Position numbers and translations under genes: made by a program. The notes beneath the pieces were generated by a model. That model had not been told where the DNA came from. It made no database searches and saw only the letters and a program-made list of their open reading frames with translations. Positions 10,805 through 21,807 of a stretch of DNA of 64,000 bases are shown here, in pieces; positions within the stretch are counted from its first letter, which is position 1, and every line of letters starts with the position of its first letter. Source of the stretch: Agarophyton chilense (taxonomy: Eukaryota > Rhodophyta > Florideophyceae > Gracilariales > Gracilariaceae); assembly GCA_030374765.1 (NCBI GenBank), contig JARGXX010000092.1:2268001-2332000 (forward strand). The letters are read 5' to 3'.

Positions 10805-12948
10805 ATGCCGAGGAAACCGCCTAGCATGGAGCCTCCTGCAACACGCAGGCGTTCCCGCCAAAGCGGTGATGCCAGAGACACTGATGTTCCACAGGCCCTG
10901 GCTCCAACACCCCTTTCCCGGGAGATACCGGTCACCGGCACTGAAGACCTGCAGCCCGATTCCGGGTTAACGACCGTCGCAACGGTGGTTTCTCCGCCTC
11001 CGCGGTTGGTCGACCAAGCGCGGATTGTACGCTTGGAAGAGCAGCTCCGCTCCCTGCGGGCTGCTCACAATACCCTCTCGAGGGAGTTCACGTCTTTACG
11101 AGGAAGCCTCGCTAACCCCCCTCCAAGTGAGTTAGCCAAGGATATCCGCGTATTGCGGTCGGACGTCAATACACTACTCGAGTGTTTTGGCGCTCCGTCT
11201 TCTTTCGCAGAAGGTATGGAGAATCGCTTCGAGCGTCTCCGAAGCCGACTTGAGTCGGTCGAAAGGACGTGAACCTCGCCCGCTAACGCGGCTAGACCGG
11301 TTGTCTCTCATTGAGAGACCCAGTCGCGGAACCGGAAGAGCTGGAAGAACCGGGATTCTAACCGTAAGCACGGACACCCGTCCGACTCATCATCTGAGTC
11401 GGACAGTAAACCGAGTGACTCGGAGAGTTCCGATTCGTCGGGGAGCGATGACCCACAGGATCGTTATGGGCGCTCTTCCCGCTCAAAGCGGTCCTCTGCC
11501 ACCTACGGGGCCATCCGGTCGCGCCCCAAGGGTCGGCGACATCCGGGCCTCAAACCCTTGAAGCCCACCAACCCTCTGTACAGGACACTCCTGTCTTACC
11601 GGTATTACCGGCTAGAAGATTCCTCTTTAGGTCGGACACCGCGTGACACGGGTAAAGTGAAAGACTGCATCAAGTGGATGCAGCTTTCACTTAGTAACCA
11701 GTCGTTTACTGGGGATGACCCAATTCTGGTCTTGGATTTCCTACACCGCTTTGTAGCGTAAGCCGATATACTCGGAATGAACGAAGGACAAGCCTACGTG
11801 GCGCGACCCTACTTTCTACGGGGTGTCGCTGAAGATCAGTTTTTGTCGGTTCGGGGCTCGTCGCGAGCCTCCGAAGGAGGTGTCACCTGTTGGCCCGAGG
11901 CCGTGCAGTATCTCCTGCGTTCCTACGCAACCAACTCCGCGATACAGGCGGCGATACTCGTTTTGCGAGACACTCGACAACGCTCCAGCGAGCTCGAGAC
12001 CGATTACTCGGTACGCCTGAATAAGGCTTTCCACCGTTGTGGTAATGTATACCCCGTTGGGGAACGCTGTACGATTTTCATTGATGGCTTGGATCCAGCC
12101 ATCAAGACTCTTGTCCCCCGTTACAGGGAACAAGAGCCGAAGGTGACCTACCTTGAACTCGTACAGTTTGCCCGCGCAGAGGGAGATGCACTACGTGCAC
12201 GCAATCCGGGAACCCGGTCGAAGGCCGCTAAGGCATTGCTGCTTGAGTTGGACTCTTCTTCACCGTCATTTGCGACGGATGGCATCCCCAAACAGGGTTA
12301 TGACAATATGAATGTCATTCATCACGATGGTTTATCTATTCCGACAACGGATTACCGTCTACGACGGATGGCTCGGTTGACTCAACCGCAAGGGACACGG
12401 AGAACGGGCAGGTCTTTTATCTTAATGACCGCCGCACTCCGGCCCCCCGTATGCCGTACTCGAACGGAATGATACGAAGTCAGCGCCCTGGATGGGTTGG
12501 AAACCGGGAACCCGGAAGTTACACCGATGCTCGGAATGCCGTACCGCGAAACGCGGGAGTGACGTTGGTGTGCCATTTGTGTTACGAGCGCGGGCACACC
12601 TCCCCGCAATGTTTTCTATCGCTACGCGATATGGCGCGAGTGGTGGATAATTACGAAGCCCTCTCCCCGCAGGAGAAGGGTTCCGTGCCACTCACGTCAT
12701 ATCTCCGCGCGAAGACGGACTTCCCCCAACGCATTGGCTCACACTCCGAATTCTCGGTACAAACCGGCTCAGCCGGCACGCGCCGCACCAGCGCCAAACC
12801 ACGCTGGTGGATCTCAACTCGCTCCTGCAATAGCTACCGTGCAACGGAATCATGCACTCGTTGCCGAGGAAGTCCGGCCTTCGCCCGACCAAAACCCTGT
12901 ACAGGGAAAAGAATAGAGGGAGTCTCCCCTTCGGGAGAGGCGTCCTAA
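10805..12948 (+). pseudogene. gag of the gypsy element, broken
   Basis: From the ATG at 10805 one frame runs to about 12340 with three in-frame stops and no shift: TGA 11270-11272, TGA 11312-11314, TAA 11759-11761. The reading then changes frame near 12350. The N-terminal part has a coiled-coil-like helix (RIVRLEEQLRSLR) and a Ser/Asp-rich stretch. The middle resembles the gag capsid-type retrotrans_gag region (YSVRLNKAFHRCG, IFIDGLDP). A CCHC zinc knuckle, CHLCYERGHTSPQC, lies around 12571-12612. The segment 12735-12916 reads more naturally in yet another frame. A TAA at 12946-12948 separates it from the protease. Confidence 0.82.
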
Positions 12949-12951
12949 GAG

Positions 12952-13655
12952 TTGAGGCTGACGACGCTCGAGGCGCCGATGCCTCGCTCCCCGGTAAAAA
13001 TCCTGACAAGGAAGGACACCGCAGACGCGGACTCTAAACATCTCGGTGTTTTGCGTCGACCGTGGATACGGATTAGAAATAACCAGATCCGGGATAGAGT
13101 CTTGGTAATGGCCAAGCGTAACTACAAGGTTTACGCTGACCTTGGTCTGCACACGCAGTTTATGGTGAGACATCTCACTGCCCTGGATACAGGTGCTGGG
13201 CCGGACTTTATTGTGGAATCGGTTTTACCCCCGCCATTGCGGTCAGTCATCCGTTCTGAAACGATACCCGACGTCTCAGACGCCAATAACAACCCGTTGA
13301 AAACGGTTGGGGTGATCGACCTGGTCGTCAGGCTAGGGCGGATGGTGGTTAAACTAACTTTTATTGTGTGCCGCTCGCTGGCCGCGCAAGTTATACTGGG
13401 ATGTGACTACTGCGACAGGTTTGTCGACGCCATCCGCCCATGCCTTAAGCAGGTGGAACTTGAGGACGGATCGACCGTCCCCATTGTTCGTCAACCGCTG
13501 AAGCGGGCATCGAGGAAACACGTTCCTCTACCTGCTGCGCAGGAACCCACACCGGCGAACCGGGATTCTACGAAGCTACGCGTTGCCTCGTCAGTCACCA
13601 TACCCCCGGAGAGCCAGGTTATGGTTTCAGTCAATTCCCGTCAACACGGTCTTAG
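12952..13655 (+). pseudogene. Aspartic protease domain of the gypsy element
   Basis: The protein contains ALDTGAGPDFI (about 13180-13215), the DTGA active-site motif of retroviral-type aspartic proteases, and a downstream VILGCDYCDRF segment matching the conserved ILG strand. It is in the same frame as the zinc-knuckle end of gag, separated only by TAA 12946-12948. A frame change near 13655 links it to the RT frame. Confidence 0.82.
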
Positions 13656-13682
13656 ACGGATGCATTTCCGACCTCGTCGGTT

Positions 13683-16600
13683 CCCACACCTGACACCAGG
13701 GCACAGCCTACGAGCTACGATAAGATAGACCCGATCAAGGCCCTCGAGGACCTGGACCTGAGTCATGTACCGGTCTCACACCGGGACCGCTTACGCGGAA
13801 TGCTACGCGAGTTTACCACAATGTGGGACGGCTCACTGGGTCAGATCAATACAACCGAACATCGGATAGAATTGGTACCGGACGCACGTCCGGTTGCACA
13901 ACCCCCTTACAGGGCGGGACCGAAAGCTCGGGAGGAGGAAGAATTTCAGGTGGACAAGATGCTCCGTGCTGGAGTCATCGAGCCCGCCCAATCTCCTTGG
14001 GCTTCACTGGTGGTGCTGGCCCTCAAGGCTGACGGCACGTGGCGGTTTTGCGTTGACTACCGCCGCCTCAATGCCGTCACCGTGAGGGACACCTACCCGA
14101 TTCCGCGCATGGACGAGTGTATAGACTCGCTCGGGGACGCTACCGTGTTTACGGCTCTGGATGCTAACTGGGGCTACTGGCAAGTCCCAGTCCGGGAAGA
14201 GGACCGAGACAAAACCGCGTTTGTTTGCCACTCGGGTTCCTACCGCTTCAAGCGGATGCCGTTTGGTTTAACCAATGCACCGGCCACCTTTCAAAGGGCA
14301 ATAGACATACTGATGTCGCGTTTCAAGTGGCGCACGTGCCTTGTCTACTTGGACGACATCATTGTCTTTTCCAGAAACCTGGACGATCACCTGACCCACG
14401 TGCGGGACGTGATGACCGTACTGCAAGACGCAGGAATAACCCTCAAGTTGAGGAAGTGCGAGTTCTTCACCGACACGGTGAAGTATCTCGGGCACGTCAT
14501 CCGTCCAGGACGGTTAATGATCGATCAAGTTCGTATCAAGTCCCTCTGCGAGGCGAAGGAGCCCCGTACTCAAACGGAGCCCCGATCCTTTTTAGGTCTG
14601 GTCAACGTCTATCGACGGTTTATACCGAGTTTCTCGGATATCGCCGCTCCGCTAAAAGCGCTACTGCGGAAGGGCCAGCCACCGAAGCTTGCGCCATTTA
14701 CCACCGATCAGTCGGAATCTTTTCGCTCTTTGATTAAGGCAGTTACGACAGCTCCCATCCTATCCTTGCCCAAACCTGGGCTTCCCTACTCCATCGACAC
14801 CGACGCCAGCGACCACCAGGTGGGCTGCGCACTGTTCCAAACCACCCCCGAGGGGAAACGCAAACCAATTGGCTATTGGTCCCGCACGCTGAACGTCCAC
14901 GAGCGCAACTACTCGGTCTCCGAGAAGGAGTGCCTCGTAGTGGTCTGGGCGCTATCCACTCTGCGCCCATACCTCATGGGCGTTCATTTCACCGTATACA
15001 CGGACCATGCCTCGTTGAGGTGGGTTCTGAACATCGCAGATCCTTCTGGCCGCTTAATGCGGTGGCGCCTCCGCTTAGCGGAATTCGACTTCGAGGTCGT
15101 CCACAAAAAGGGTGTCCAGAACACCCAAGCAGACGCCCTCTCTCGATTACCTACGACAGGTGAAGCACTTGCCGACCCGGAGGTCGACGAGATCCCGTGC
15201 TTTACCTTGGAAGGGGAAACACCGACGGAGTCGGATTGGCCCGAAACCGGGGAAGACACCATGGAAATGGATGAGCTACTCGCAGCGCGCGACAATGAAA
15301 CACCCGTACCCGGGACCTTTGTACCCATCTCCACCGAGGAGATGATCCGAGAACAGTTCGGCGACCCGTTCTGCACGCGCATACGGGCCAGCTTAAACGG
15401 TGGAGAGGACCTCCCGTTCGAGGTAAACGACATCGGTTACCTCGTCCGGACGGTGGACCACCGATCCCAGATCGTGGTCCCCCACACCCCGCAAACCAGG
15501 GTGCTCCACCTCTCACACTACCCGACCCTCGGGGGACACTCCGGTGGGAGAAAACTTTATCTAACCCTGCGAAGGGACTTTTATTGGCCCGCTATGGCGG
15601 TTGATTGCTACGCTACGGTGCAGTTCTGCACCCAATGCGCAAAGAACCGGGTGAAACTCCAAAAGAACTCCAAACAGATGAAGCTTTTCCCCGCAAGGGC
15701 GCCCCTCGAGTTTGTCGCAATCGACATTCTCGGGCCTTTACTCAAGACGCGCAAGGGAAACAAGTTCCTCTTGGTTATCACTGACCGCTTTTCGAAGCTG
15801 GTGCGCACCGTACCTTTACGGAAGATCACCGCTTTCACGGTTGCGAACGCCTTCGTTACGCACTGGGCGTTCGTTTAAGGCCCTCCGATAGAGGTTCTTT
15901 CCGATAACGGTAAGCAGTTCGCCTCTAAGTTCTTTCAGGACGTCTGCCGCATCCTCGACGTCAAGAACCTGTTTACTACCACCTACCACCCGCAAACAAA
16001 CGGGCAGGTGGAACGCTTCAACCGCACCCTACTCGCGTCGCTACGCTCCTACGTATCCGATCACCCAATGACGTGGGACATTTATTCTGATGATATAACT
16101 TACGTCTACAACACGCAGGTTCACCGGACAACGGGTCTGACTCCCTTCGAGCTTGTGCTCTCGACGACACCCCCGCCAGTGGCGGTCGAACCCCAACACA
16201 GGGTCAACTCTTTCCCATCCGTGGGTCAATACCGCCTCAAGTGGAAGAACTGGCTTACCAAGCTCGAACCGGTCGCCCGGAAGTCCATGGAACGTGCCCA
16301 AACCGCCTACAAGCGAGATTTTGATAACCGCTTACGCGGACCACTACCGGCACCGCCCAAGCCGGGAACCTACGTGTTCGTTCGCCGGGAGTACTACCAC
16401 CCCCGGACCGACAAGCGTCACAAGCTCTCGCCTGTCGCTGAAGGTCCGTTCCGGGTCGTGTCCTCCCTCCCCGGCACCGTTGTGGTGGAGAAGAACGGCG
16501 ACCACGAACGTCTTTCACAAGACCGCATTGTAGCCGCCCCATCGCCGCAGGCGGAAAACGCATTAGCCCCCGTCGAAACGGCCTCGGATACCACGGGGAC

Positions 16601-17891
16601 AACGGTGGCACCACGCCCCGCCGTGGTACCGCACCTCTCACGGGGTCTCTCCGATATACCGACTTTATCGGAACCACCGGCAATGCCGGAAACACCTGGC
16701 CCTCGCGGCCAGCTACCCTTACGGGCGCCGCGCAGCGGTATCTATACCCGCCATGCGGTTAGCCCACCATCACCCGTCGCTCCGTCTAAGAAGGGGGAGG
16801 GGACCCGCTCAATCGCGGAAGCATCGCCATCGCAACGGAAGTTTAACCGGACACCCCGGGCAAGGCCCCCGAGCGGGCAACCGGCATCGTCGCCGGACGC
16901 CAATCCACTCCCGCGGGACGCGGCGGTCAACCCGACCGCCACGCAACCCCGCAAGGGGGACCAAGGCGCTCGAAGACCCGAAGCCGGGAAGCGAGACCCT
17001 ACGGACGCTCCGCATCGCGTGGAAGCAACTGAGGGCTCCCCGCACATTCGCGGTCGCACACAGAGCGTTTCGGTCGATACCGGTACTCCGGCGGGCGCTG
17101 CGCAAGCAGGTCTAGCGAGCCACTCCGTTGAGAACGGTACGAACCCCATGGGGGAAAAGGGGCGCGAAGACAAGTCGAAAACCGACTCCCTTGCCGAACA
17201 ATCGGAGCCAACCGTCCACGACGGTCCGACCACCCGTCCTCAAGGTCACGTGACCCGGGCGGAAGATCGGACCAATGGGCACCCGGCATCCCGGTCATTG
17301 GCTGACAGCCACCCCGCGGAGGCGGATCGCCGGGACGGTGAACCACTCACCGCCCACGGCGCACCGCACGGCGGAAACTGCCCACCAATGGGAACGCCGC
17401 ATGCCGCAAATCAAGCGGAGGCCTCCGGCGAACCGTCACCAAGACGGAAGGACCCCCGCAAACTCGCGGTAAGAGCAGACTTCAGGGAAGCCCCTACCGC
17501 CCAGCGGAAACACAACCCGGCCGCGCCGGCAACTTCCGCGAAGCGGTACGGCAGCCCCGGCAACCCGGCAACAACCGCACAGCGGAATGACAAACCGGGT
17601 GACCCGGAACAGGCGACGACGAGCCCAGCACCACGCGGCGCTGAGGCTCGGTTCACCACCACCCGGCAAGGCCGGCGAGTTTACCTGCAGGAGTACGTCC
17701 TCGACCGAATCGTCGGACATAGCTACGATGAGCACGGGGTGCTCCAGTACCGGACCCGCTGGTACGGATACGGGCCGGAGTGGGACACCCCGGAGCCCAT
17801 CGAGCACCTCCCGCGCTCCGCAGTGATGCGATACCACCGCCTTGCGGGGACCGCACTCCCAGCCACGCTGGTAAACGCCCAAGAGGGATAA
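13683..17891 (+). pseudogene. pol (RT, RNase H, integrase, chromodomain), one internal stop
   Basis: Domains in order: reverse transcriptase with YRRLNAVTV, FTALDANWGYWQV, MPFGLTNAPATFQ and the catalytic YLDDIIVFS (about 14347); RNase H with SIDTDASDHQVG (about 14795) and YTDHASLRW; integrase HHCC zinc finger (about 15507-15640); integrase core with AIDILGPL (about 15720), LSDNGKQF (about 15900) and GQVERFNRTL (about 16003) carrying the D, D, E residues. An in-frame TAA at 15876-15878 cuts the integrase core between the first and second Asp. After the integrase C-terminal region, a low-complexity Pro/Ala/Arg/Thr spacer (about 16550-17650) leads to a chromodomain (EYVLDRIVGH ... LQYRTRWYGYGPEWDT, about 17690-17860). 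That places it among chromovirus-type gypsy elements. Confidence 0.92.
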
Positions 17892-18223
17892 ACCGTGAAC
17901 ATGGAATGGAATGGCTGATGGCGCCACGCGCCATCTCCGTCCATGCCCCAACGCGGGGAAGGAAGCAACCGCTCACGCTATCCCAACGTCGTTGGTGGTC
18001 GTGCCAGTTACCTGGTCCGCGCGCGAAGGGCCCACCGTTAAACACGGAACTCCTAGCTAGGCTGGTTCCCTGCAACGCCGGAACCCCGGTTGAAGGCTGG
18101 TACCCCGGAAAGAAAGAAGTGGACTTGGGAAAGGGCGTCGGAAAGGCGACCCTCTTCTTTTATTTCTCACTACTGGCAAGGGCGCCCTAGTGGCGCCGCC
18201 CTACATTCTACCGGAAGCTCCGG

Positions 18224-19999
18224 TCATTCCTCCGCACGAGGTGGACCCCCGCCCAGGCGGTTGGCTAAGGCATCCCGCATGGCGGCCACATCACCCGAGA
18301 TCTCGGAAGGGCGAAGTCCCACCTCCCGAAGGAAGCGCGCGATGACCTCGCCCCGCTCCGCGCTAGCGGCAGTTGCGGGCGGGCCCGCCACCGATGGAGT
18401 CGGATAGGAATCCGTTCGCACGGCATCAGCAGCCCCGGATGGAGCCGCACCACCGTATTCAACGGAGCCCTCACCGGCCTTGCCGGACTCGTCATCCCCC
18501 ATTGGAGCGTAACCCGAATCTCCCGGTTCGTTGTCGACCATCGGGTCACCATCCGCATAGCCGCGGTAATAGTCGCTCGAGTCGACATACCCTCGCGGGT
18601 GGTCGGCCGGGACTTCACGCGGCGCATGCCGGTTGGCTTCCGCTTCGTCGCGGCTGATCTCGTGGTACTCCCAGGGGTCGAAGTAGATGAAATCCCCCGC
18701 TAGCGCGGTATTCCTCCCGAATCCGGGGCCAGACCCGCGACGCGGTTGAATGCGTTGGGAGTTCTCCAGGTGGACCTCATCCCACTGGACCCCCTCCACA
18801 AAGTCGAGGAGGCCCAGCATCTCTTCTTCGTTCGCCTCCTCCCCGAGGGGGATGCGCATGTCCAAACGGCGGATCGCAGCCCGCACACGCGGTGGCATGT
18901 ACCACAATCGGTATTGATCGTACGCCTCAGCGAGGATAAACGCCGCAGTGCGGACGGCCCATTCGCTTACCACGACGGACCACCACCCCGACTGGGGATC
19001 GTTCAAGAACGACGACCCTACATAGGTGAAGACTGGGGGCAGCTCAATGAAGCAACCCCAGCACGCCTCCAAGGAGGACCACCAGTCTGGGTGACTGACG
19101 TACCGACCACGTCGGTGAGCAGGCGCGATGCGCTCAATCTCCGTGTTCTGGTACGGTACGAAATACCCGGTCCGGGCCCGCCAACGCCGCTCATCGCGGA
19201 TGAAGTTCTGAAGGAATTTCGAGCGCAACTGCCGCGGTTGGTAGCGGAACTCTGCCCGAAGAATCGGTCGTCCCCAGCAAAGGGCTTCTTGCCGAGCGAT
19301 CGGTGTGCCCCTCCAAGCGAGGGTTTCCAATCCGTTAAGACGGTCACAGTACGACATTTCCCTGCGAGTGCGGTAAAGGTGGACGTCGAATTCGACCTCT
19401 GGCGGTATCGGGAACTCGAAAGGCGCCCAATGGTGCCTGAGATAAGCGATCCGCACACGCGCGGCCTGAGCCTCCGCAGAGGATTCACCGCGTCGGCGGA
19501 GTATGTGGTGTACCGGGATGGCGATACGATTACGCCAATCCCAGGACATGGTCACCACGCCGGGCAGGTCGCCCGGGAGCATCTCCGAATTATCGGTGTA
19601 GGACTGGATCAAATCCTCGTCGCGGACAGCCAATGGGTGAAACCAAGGCGCATACTGCAACATCGCGGAGCCATGCCAAGTTCTCGGATTTGCACCCACA
19701 AGGGCGTCGTAGGTCGGCCACTGCGGTGGGTCCGCCTGTCCGCGAAAGCGGGCGCCAATACGGCGGTCTCCGTACGCGAGGCTGGTAACATCCCCAGGGT
19801 GGGGCGCGGACCGGAAGCCGGTGGAACCGCCAAGGGCGGGAGTCGCGGATGTGTTATGACGGTCGGCGTTGGACATGGTGCGTGTTGGTGGGCTGTGGTT
19901 GGAATCAGATACGAAGAGCTTGCGTGGGATCCTTGGTGAAGGTGTGTTGGTTTCCGGAGACCCGGTGTCGGACGCGCTCTTATCACGACGAGCTGCCAT
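18224..19999 (-). CDS. Long antisense ORF (591 aa) inside the gypsy element, unknown function
   Basis: An ATG at 19999 opens an uninterrupted 591-codon frame running opposite to gag-pol, starting 49 bp inside the 3' LTR and ending about 330 bp after the chromodomain stop. No family is recognised. Composition is protein-like: rich in Trp, Tyr and Arg in the middle (WYMPPRVRAAIRRLDMRIP, WDWRNRIAIPVHHILRRR), a Ser/Thr/Pro-rich N-terminus, and an acidic Gly/Asp-rich tail around residues 440-530. No signal peptide or membrane segment is evident. It is intact although the sense genes carry at least five stops. Caution: the region is GC-rich and the opposite strand also has a 397-codon open frame (18746-19939) in the complementary codon phase, so one may be a shadow of the other. 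I favour the antisense one on length and start position. Confidence 0.5.
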   Translation of the reverse strand: MAARRDKSASDTGSPETNTPSPRIPRKLFVSDSNHSPPTRTMSNADRHNTSATPALGGSTGFRSAPHPGDVTSLAYGDRRIGARFRGQADPPQWPTYDALVGANPRTWHGSAMLQYAPWFHPLAVRDEDLIQSYTDNSEMLPGDLPGVVTMSWDWRNRIAIPVHHILRRRGESSAEAQAARVRIAYLRHHWAPFEFPIPPEVEFDVHLYRTRREMSYCDRLNGLETLAWRGTPIARQEALCWGRPILRAEFRYQPRQLRSKFLQNFIRDERRWRARTGYFVPYQNTEIERIAPAHRRGRYVSHPDWWSSLEACWGCFIELPPVFTYVGSSFLNDPQSGWWSVVVSEWAVRTAAFILAEAYDQYRLWYMPPRVRAAIRRLDMRIPLGEEANEEEMLGLLDFVEGVQWDEVHLENSQRIQPRRGSGPGFGRNTALAGDFIYFDPWEYHEISRDEAEANRHAPREVPADHPRGYVDSSDYYRGYADGDPMVDNEPGDSGYAPMGDDESGKAGEGSVEYGGAAPSGAADAVRTDSYPTPSVAGPPATAASAERGEVIARFLREVGLRPSEISGDVAAMRDALANRLGGGPPRAEE

Positions 20000-20030
20000 G
20001 CCGACTTCCTCTTCGAGGTGTTCGCCCTGT

Positions 20031-20047
20031 CTTAAGGGGGGGGGATA
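20031..20047 (+). other. Polypurine tract of the gypsy element
   Basis: A run of A/G dominated by ten or so consecutive G residues (AAGGGGGG...) ends two bases or so before the 3' LTR start TGAAGAGC. This is the expected position of the plus-strand primer. Confidence 0.7.
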
Positions 20048-20901
20048 TGAAGAGCAACGTCCTCCAGGGAGGTTTTTGGGGACTTAAGTTTTTTCCGGAG
20101 CCTCCGGCGTGCAACCTCGTTATGAGTAGGAGTAATCCGTTTTTACGGCGATGGCCGGAACGCCGGTGATGCACCGGCGCGACCGGGTGCCATACACGTG
20201 GCCGTAGCGCCCGCGCGACACATGGCCGCCAGATTGGCCCCTTTTGTTAGACGGACATTTAGCTATTTAGGATAGACTTTACTTATTCTATTCTACGGTG
20301 ACTACTGTACTTAGGCCACCGGCCTCGCGGCCGCCGGTCCAGTAAAGCCTCCCCAACAAGGGTAATCTTGGTCTTCCAGATCTTGGCTCTGGGTCGAACC
20401 GCCTGCGCGGATATACAACTCCTTACGGAGGGATTTCCCGTGGTGCACGGCTTCCCAACCCCCTTGGACGTTCAAGCAGCCTTCGTGTGTTGGGTATCTA
20501 TTCCCGCTTTCGTGGTTCCGCCCGTGTATACGGGTTGCTACACCCGGCAGTGCCGGCTATTCCCGAGTCCCCTCTTGCGACTCGTGGTCAACCTCGCCCT
20601 CTTGCCTCCGTTCCCATTTTCCTCCCCTTCATTGGGCAATTCCCGCTCTTGCGGCTCGCACTGACACCTGTCGTGCTCGCCACTCTCGTGGGTTTTGCCT
20701 CCTCAGAGGATACACAAGCACCGCTTCAGCGGATATCCTCGGCTTCTTTCAGCCTCCCTGTGCCCGTCGCGACGGTTCGGCTCCGGCTTACACCCGGCAT
20801 TGCGCGCCGATCCCTGAGAGGGCTCTACCGCGCCGGTTACCTCGTGAGAGGAAGATCCGGACGTCTTCGTAGGTTTTCCCTCTTGGGGGCATTGCCCTAC
20901 A
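20048..20901 (+). repeat. 3' LTR (854 bp)
   Basis: It matches the 5' LTR except for lacking one 24-bp unit and about a dozen or more substitutions. It starts TGAAGAGC and ends CCTACA, followed by the second CGTGA. Confidence 0.92.
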
Positions 20902-20906
20902 CGTGA
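20902..20906. repeat. Right target-site duplication CGTGA
   Basis: Second copy of the 5-bp duplication; see 9799-9803. Confidence 0.88.
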
Positions 20907-21068
20907 ATACACACGTTATCTCCATTGTTCAGGCACACCTGGCTGCTTTCGGCACACTCTCTTCTTATCTAAGAACTGTCGCTGGCAAGGCGACACCCGC
21001 TCTTAGCAATTATTTCTGTGGATACCCACTGGACCGAGACCTCTAAAGCCTTCAGTAGAATACCACAA
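20907..21068 (+). mobile_element. PIF/Harbinger-type transposon, arm A right part
   Basis: It continues arm A after the gypsy insertion. It aligns inversely with 21357-21530 (shared: TTATCTCCATTGTTCAGGCA, TTATCTAAGAAC, TTTCTGTGGATACCCACTG). Translated on plus it reads IVQAHLAAFGTLSSYLRT and NYFCGYPLDRDL, then a TAA, matching the transposase of the inverted copy. It ends where the sequence becomes the complement of the other copy's 3' part. Confidence 0.75.
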
Positions 21069-21807
21069 CCCCAGGCGATTGAAACATCACATGCCATATA
21101 CGCAACCTGTAATGACATACTAATTCCATGCGCAGAATCGGCTTGTTTACTTTACCATTGTATTAAACATGCCATTCCACCGGACATTTTCTTCACTTCC
21201 ATCCTGAACAGTCCCGCGCTCCAATACACCCAGGAAAATCGACAATTGCATAATCACTCCCAATTCTTCGTAGATCATCTTCCAAAGGCCTCAAAAGGTA
21301 CTTCTCTCTAAAATATTGTAGCACAGTGGCGCAAAACTGTTTTGTTGTAGAAAATATTGTGATACTGCACTGAAGACTGTACAGGTCTCGGTACAGTGGG
21401 TATCCACAGAAATAACCGCGAAGAGCGGGTGTCCCCTTGCGAGCGGCGGTTCTTAGATAAGAAGAGAGTGTGCGGAAAGCGTCCAGGTGTGCCTGAACAA
21501 TGGAGATAATGCGTGTATTCACGAGGCAGATGCTCAGATGCGGCGGTACGTAATGCACACGAGATCGGCTCGACAACCTTTGTGATAACATAAATAACCA
21601 TGTAACAGTAGAGAAAACAACAAAAAAACAACACACACACACACAGGGAAAGCTGGAGAAAAAGGGCGGTAAATGCGCAACAGTAGAGGGTATCCTCGGA
21701 ACAAGAACTATAGATCAGAACGGTTAAGAACTGATACTATAGGTGCCTCCTTGTGGTAAACCACTTTAGAATTTTTAGGACCCACCAAGATGGTGTTTAG
21801 GTTGGTT
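21062..21807 (-). pseudogene. PIF/Harbinger-type transposase fragment, arm B
   Basis: On the minus strand the frame from 21642 encodes LSSYLRTAARKGTPALRGYF, YREKYLLRP-like and DFPGCIGARDCSGWK. The last holds the first catalytic Asp of the DDE_Tnp_4/Harbinger nuclease. Past the stop at 21193 the similarity continues in broken form: KCPVEW, then MELVCHYRLRIWHVMF and a PG pair, matching the second conserved block (ElvcD..l.iWH..fG.PGs). The TIR-like CACCATCTTGGTG box lies near 21785. The element is truncated and inactive. Its 5' 450 bp is duplicated in inverse orientation as arm A. Confidence 0.75.

Larger units (their letters stand above)
9804..20901 (+). mobile_element. Ty3/gypsy LTR retrotransposon with chromodomain, 11,098 bp
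   Basis: The element is structurally complete: LTRs beginning TGAAGAGC and ending CCTACA, a 5-bp TSD (CGTGA), a primer-binding site, a G-rich polypurine tract, and gag, protease, RT, RNase H, integrase and chromodomain in gypsy order. Every sense frame is broken by point stops or frame changes, so it is not autonomous now. It is inserted in one arm of an inverted Harbinger duplication. Unusual features are a Pro/Ala-rich spacer of about 370 residues between integrase and chromodomain, and a long antisense open frame between pol and the 3' LTR that accounts for much of the large size. The internal region is far more GC-rich than the flanks. Confidence 0.93.

Noticed and set aside
18746-19939. 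397-codon plus-strand frame inside the gypsy element
   Set aside because: It lies wholly opposite the longer antisense frame in the complementary codon phase and starts in mid-sequence. I treat it as a shadow but cannot exclude it.
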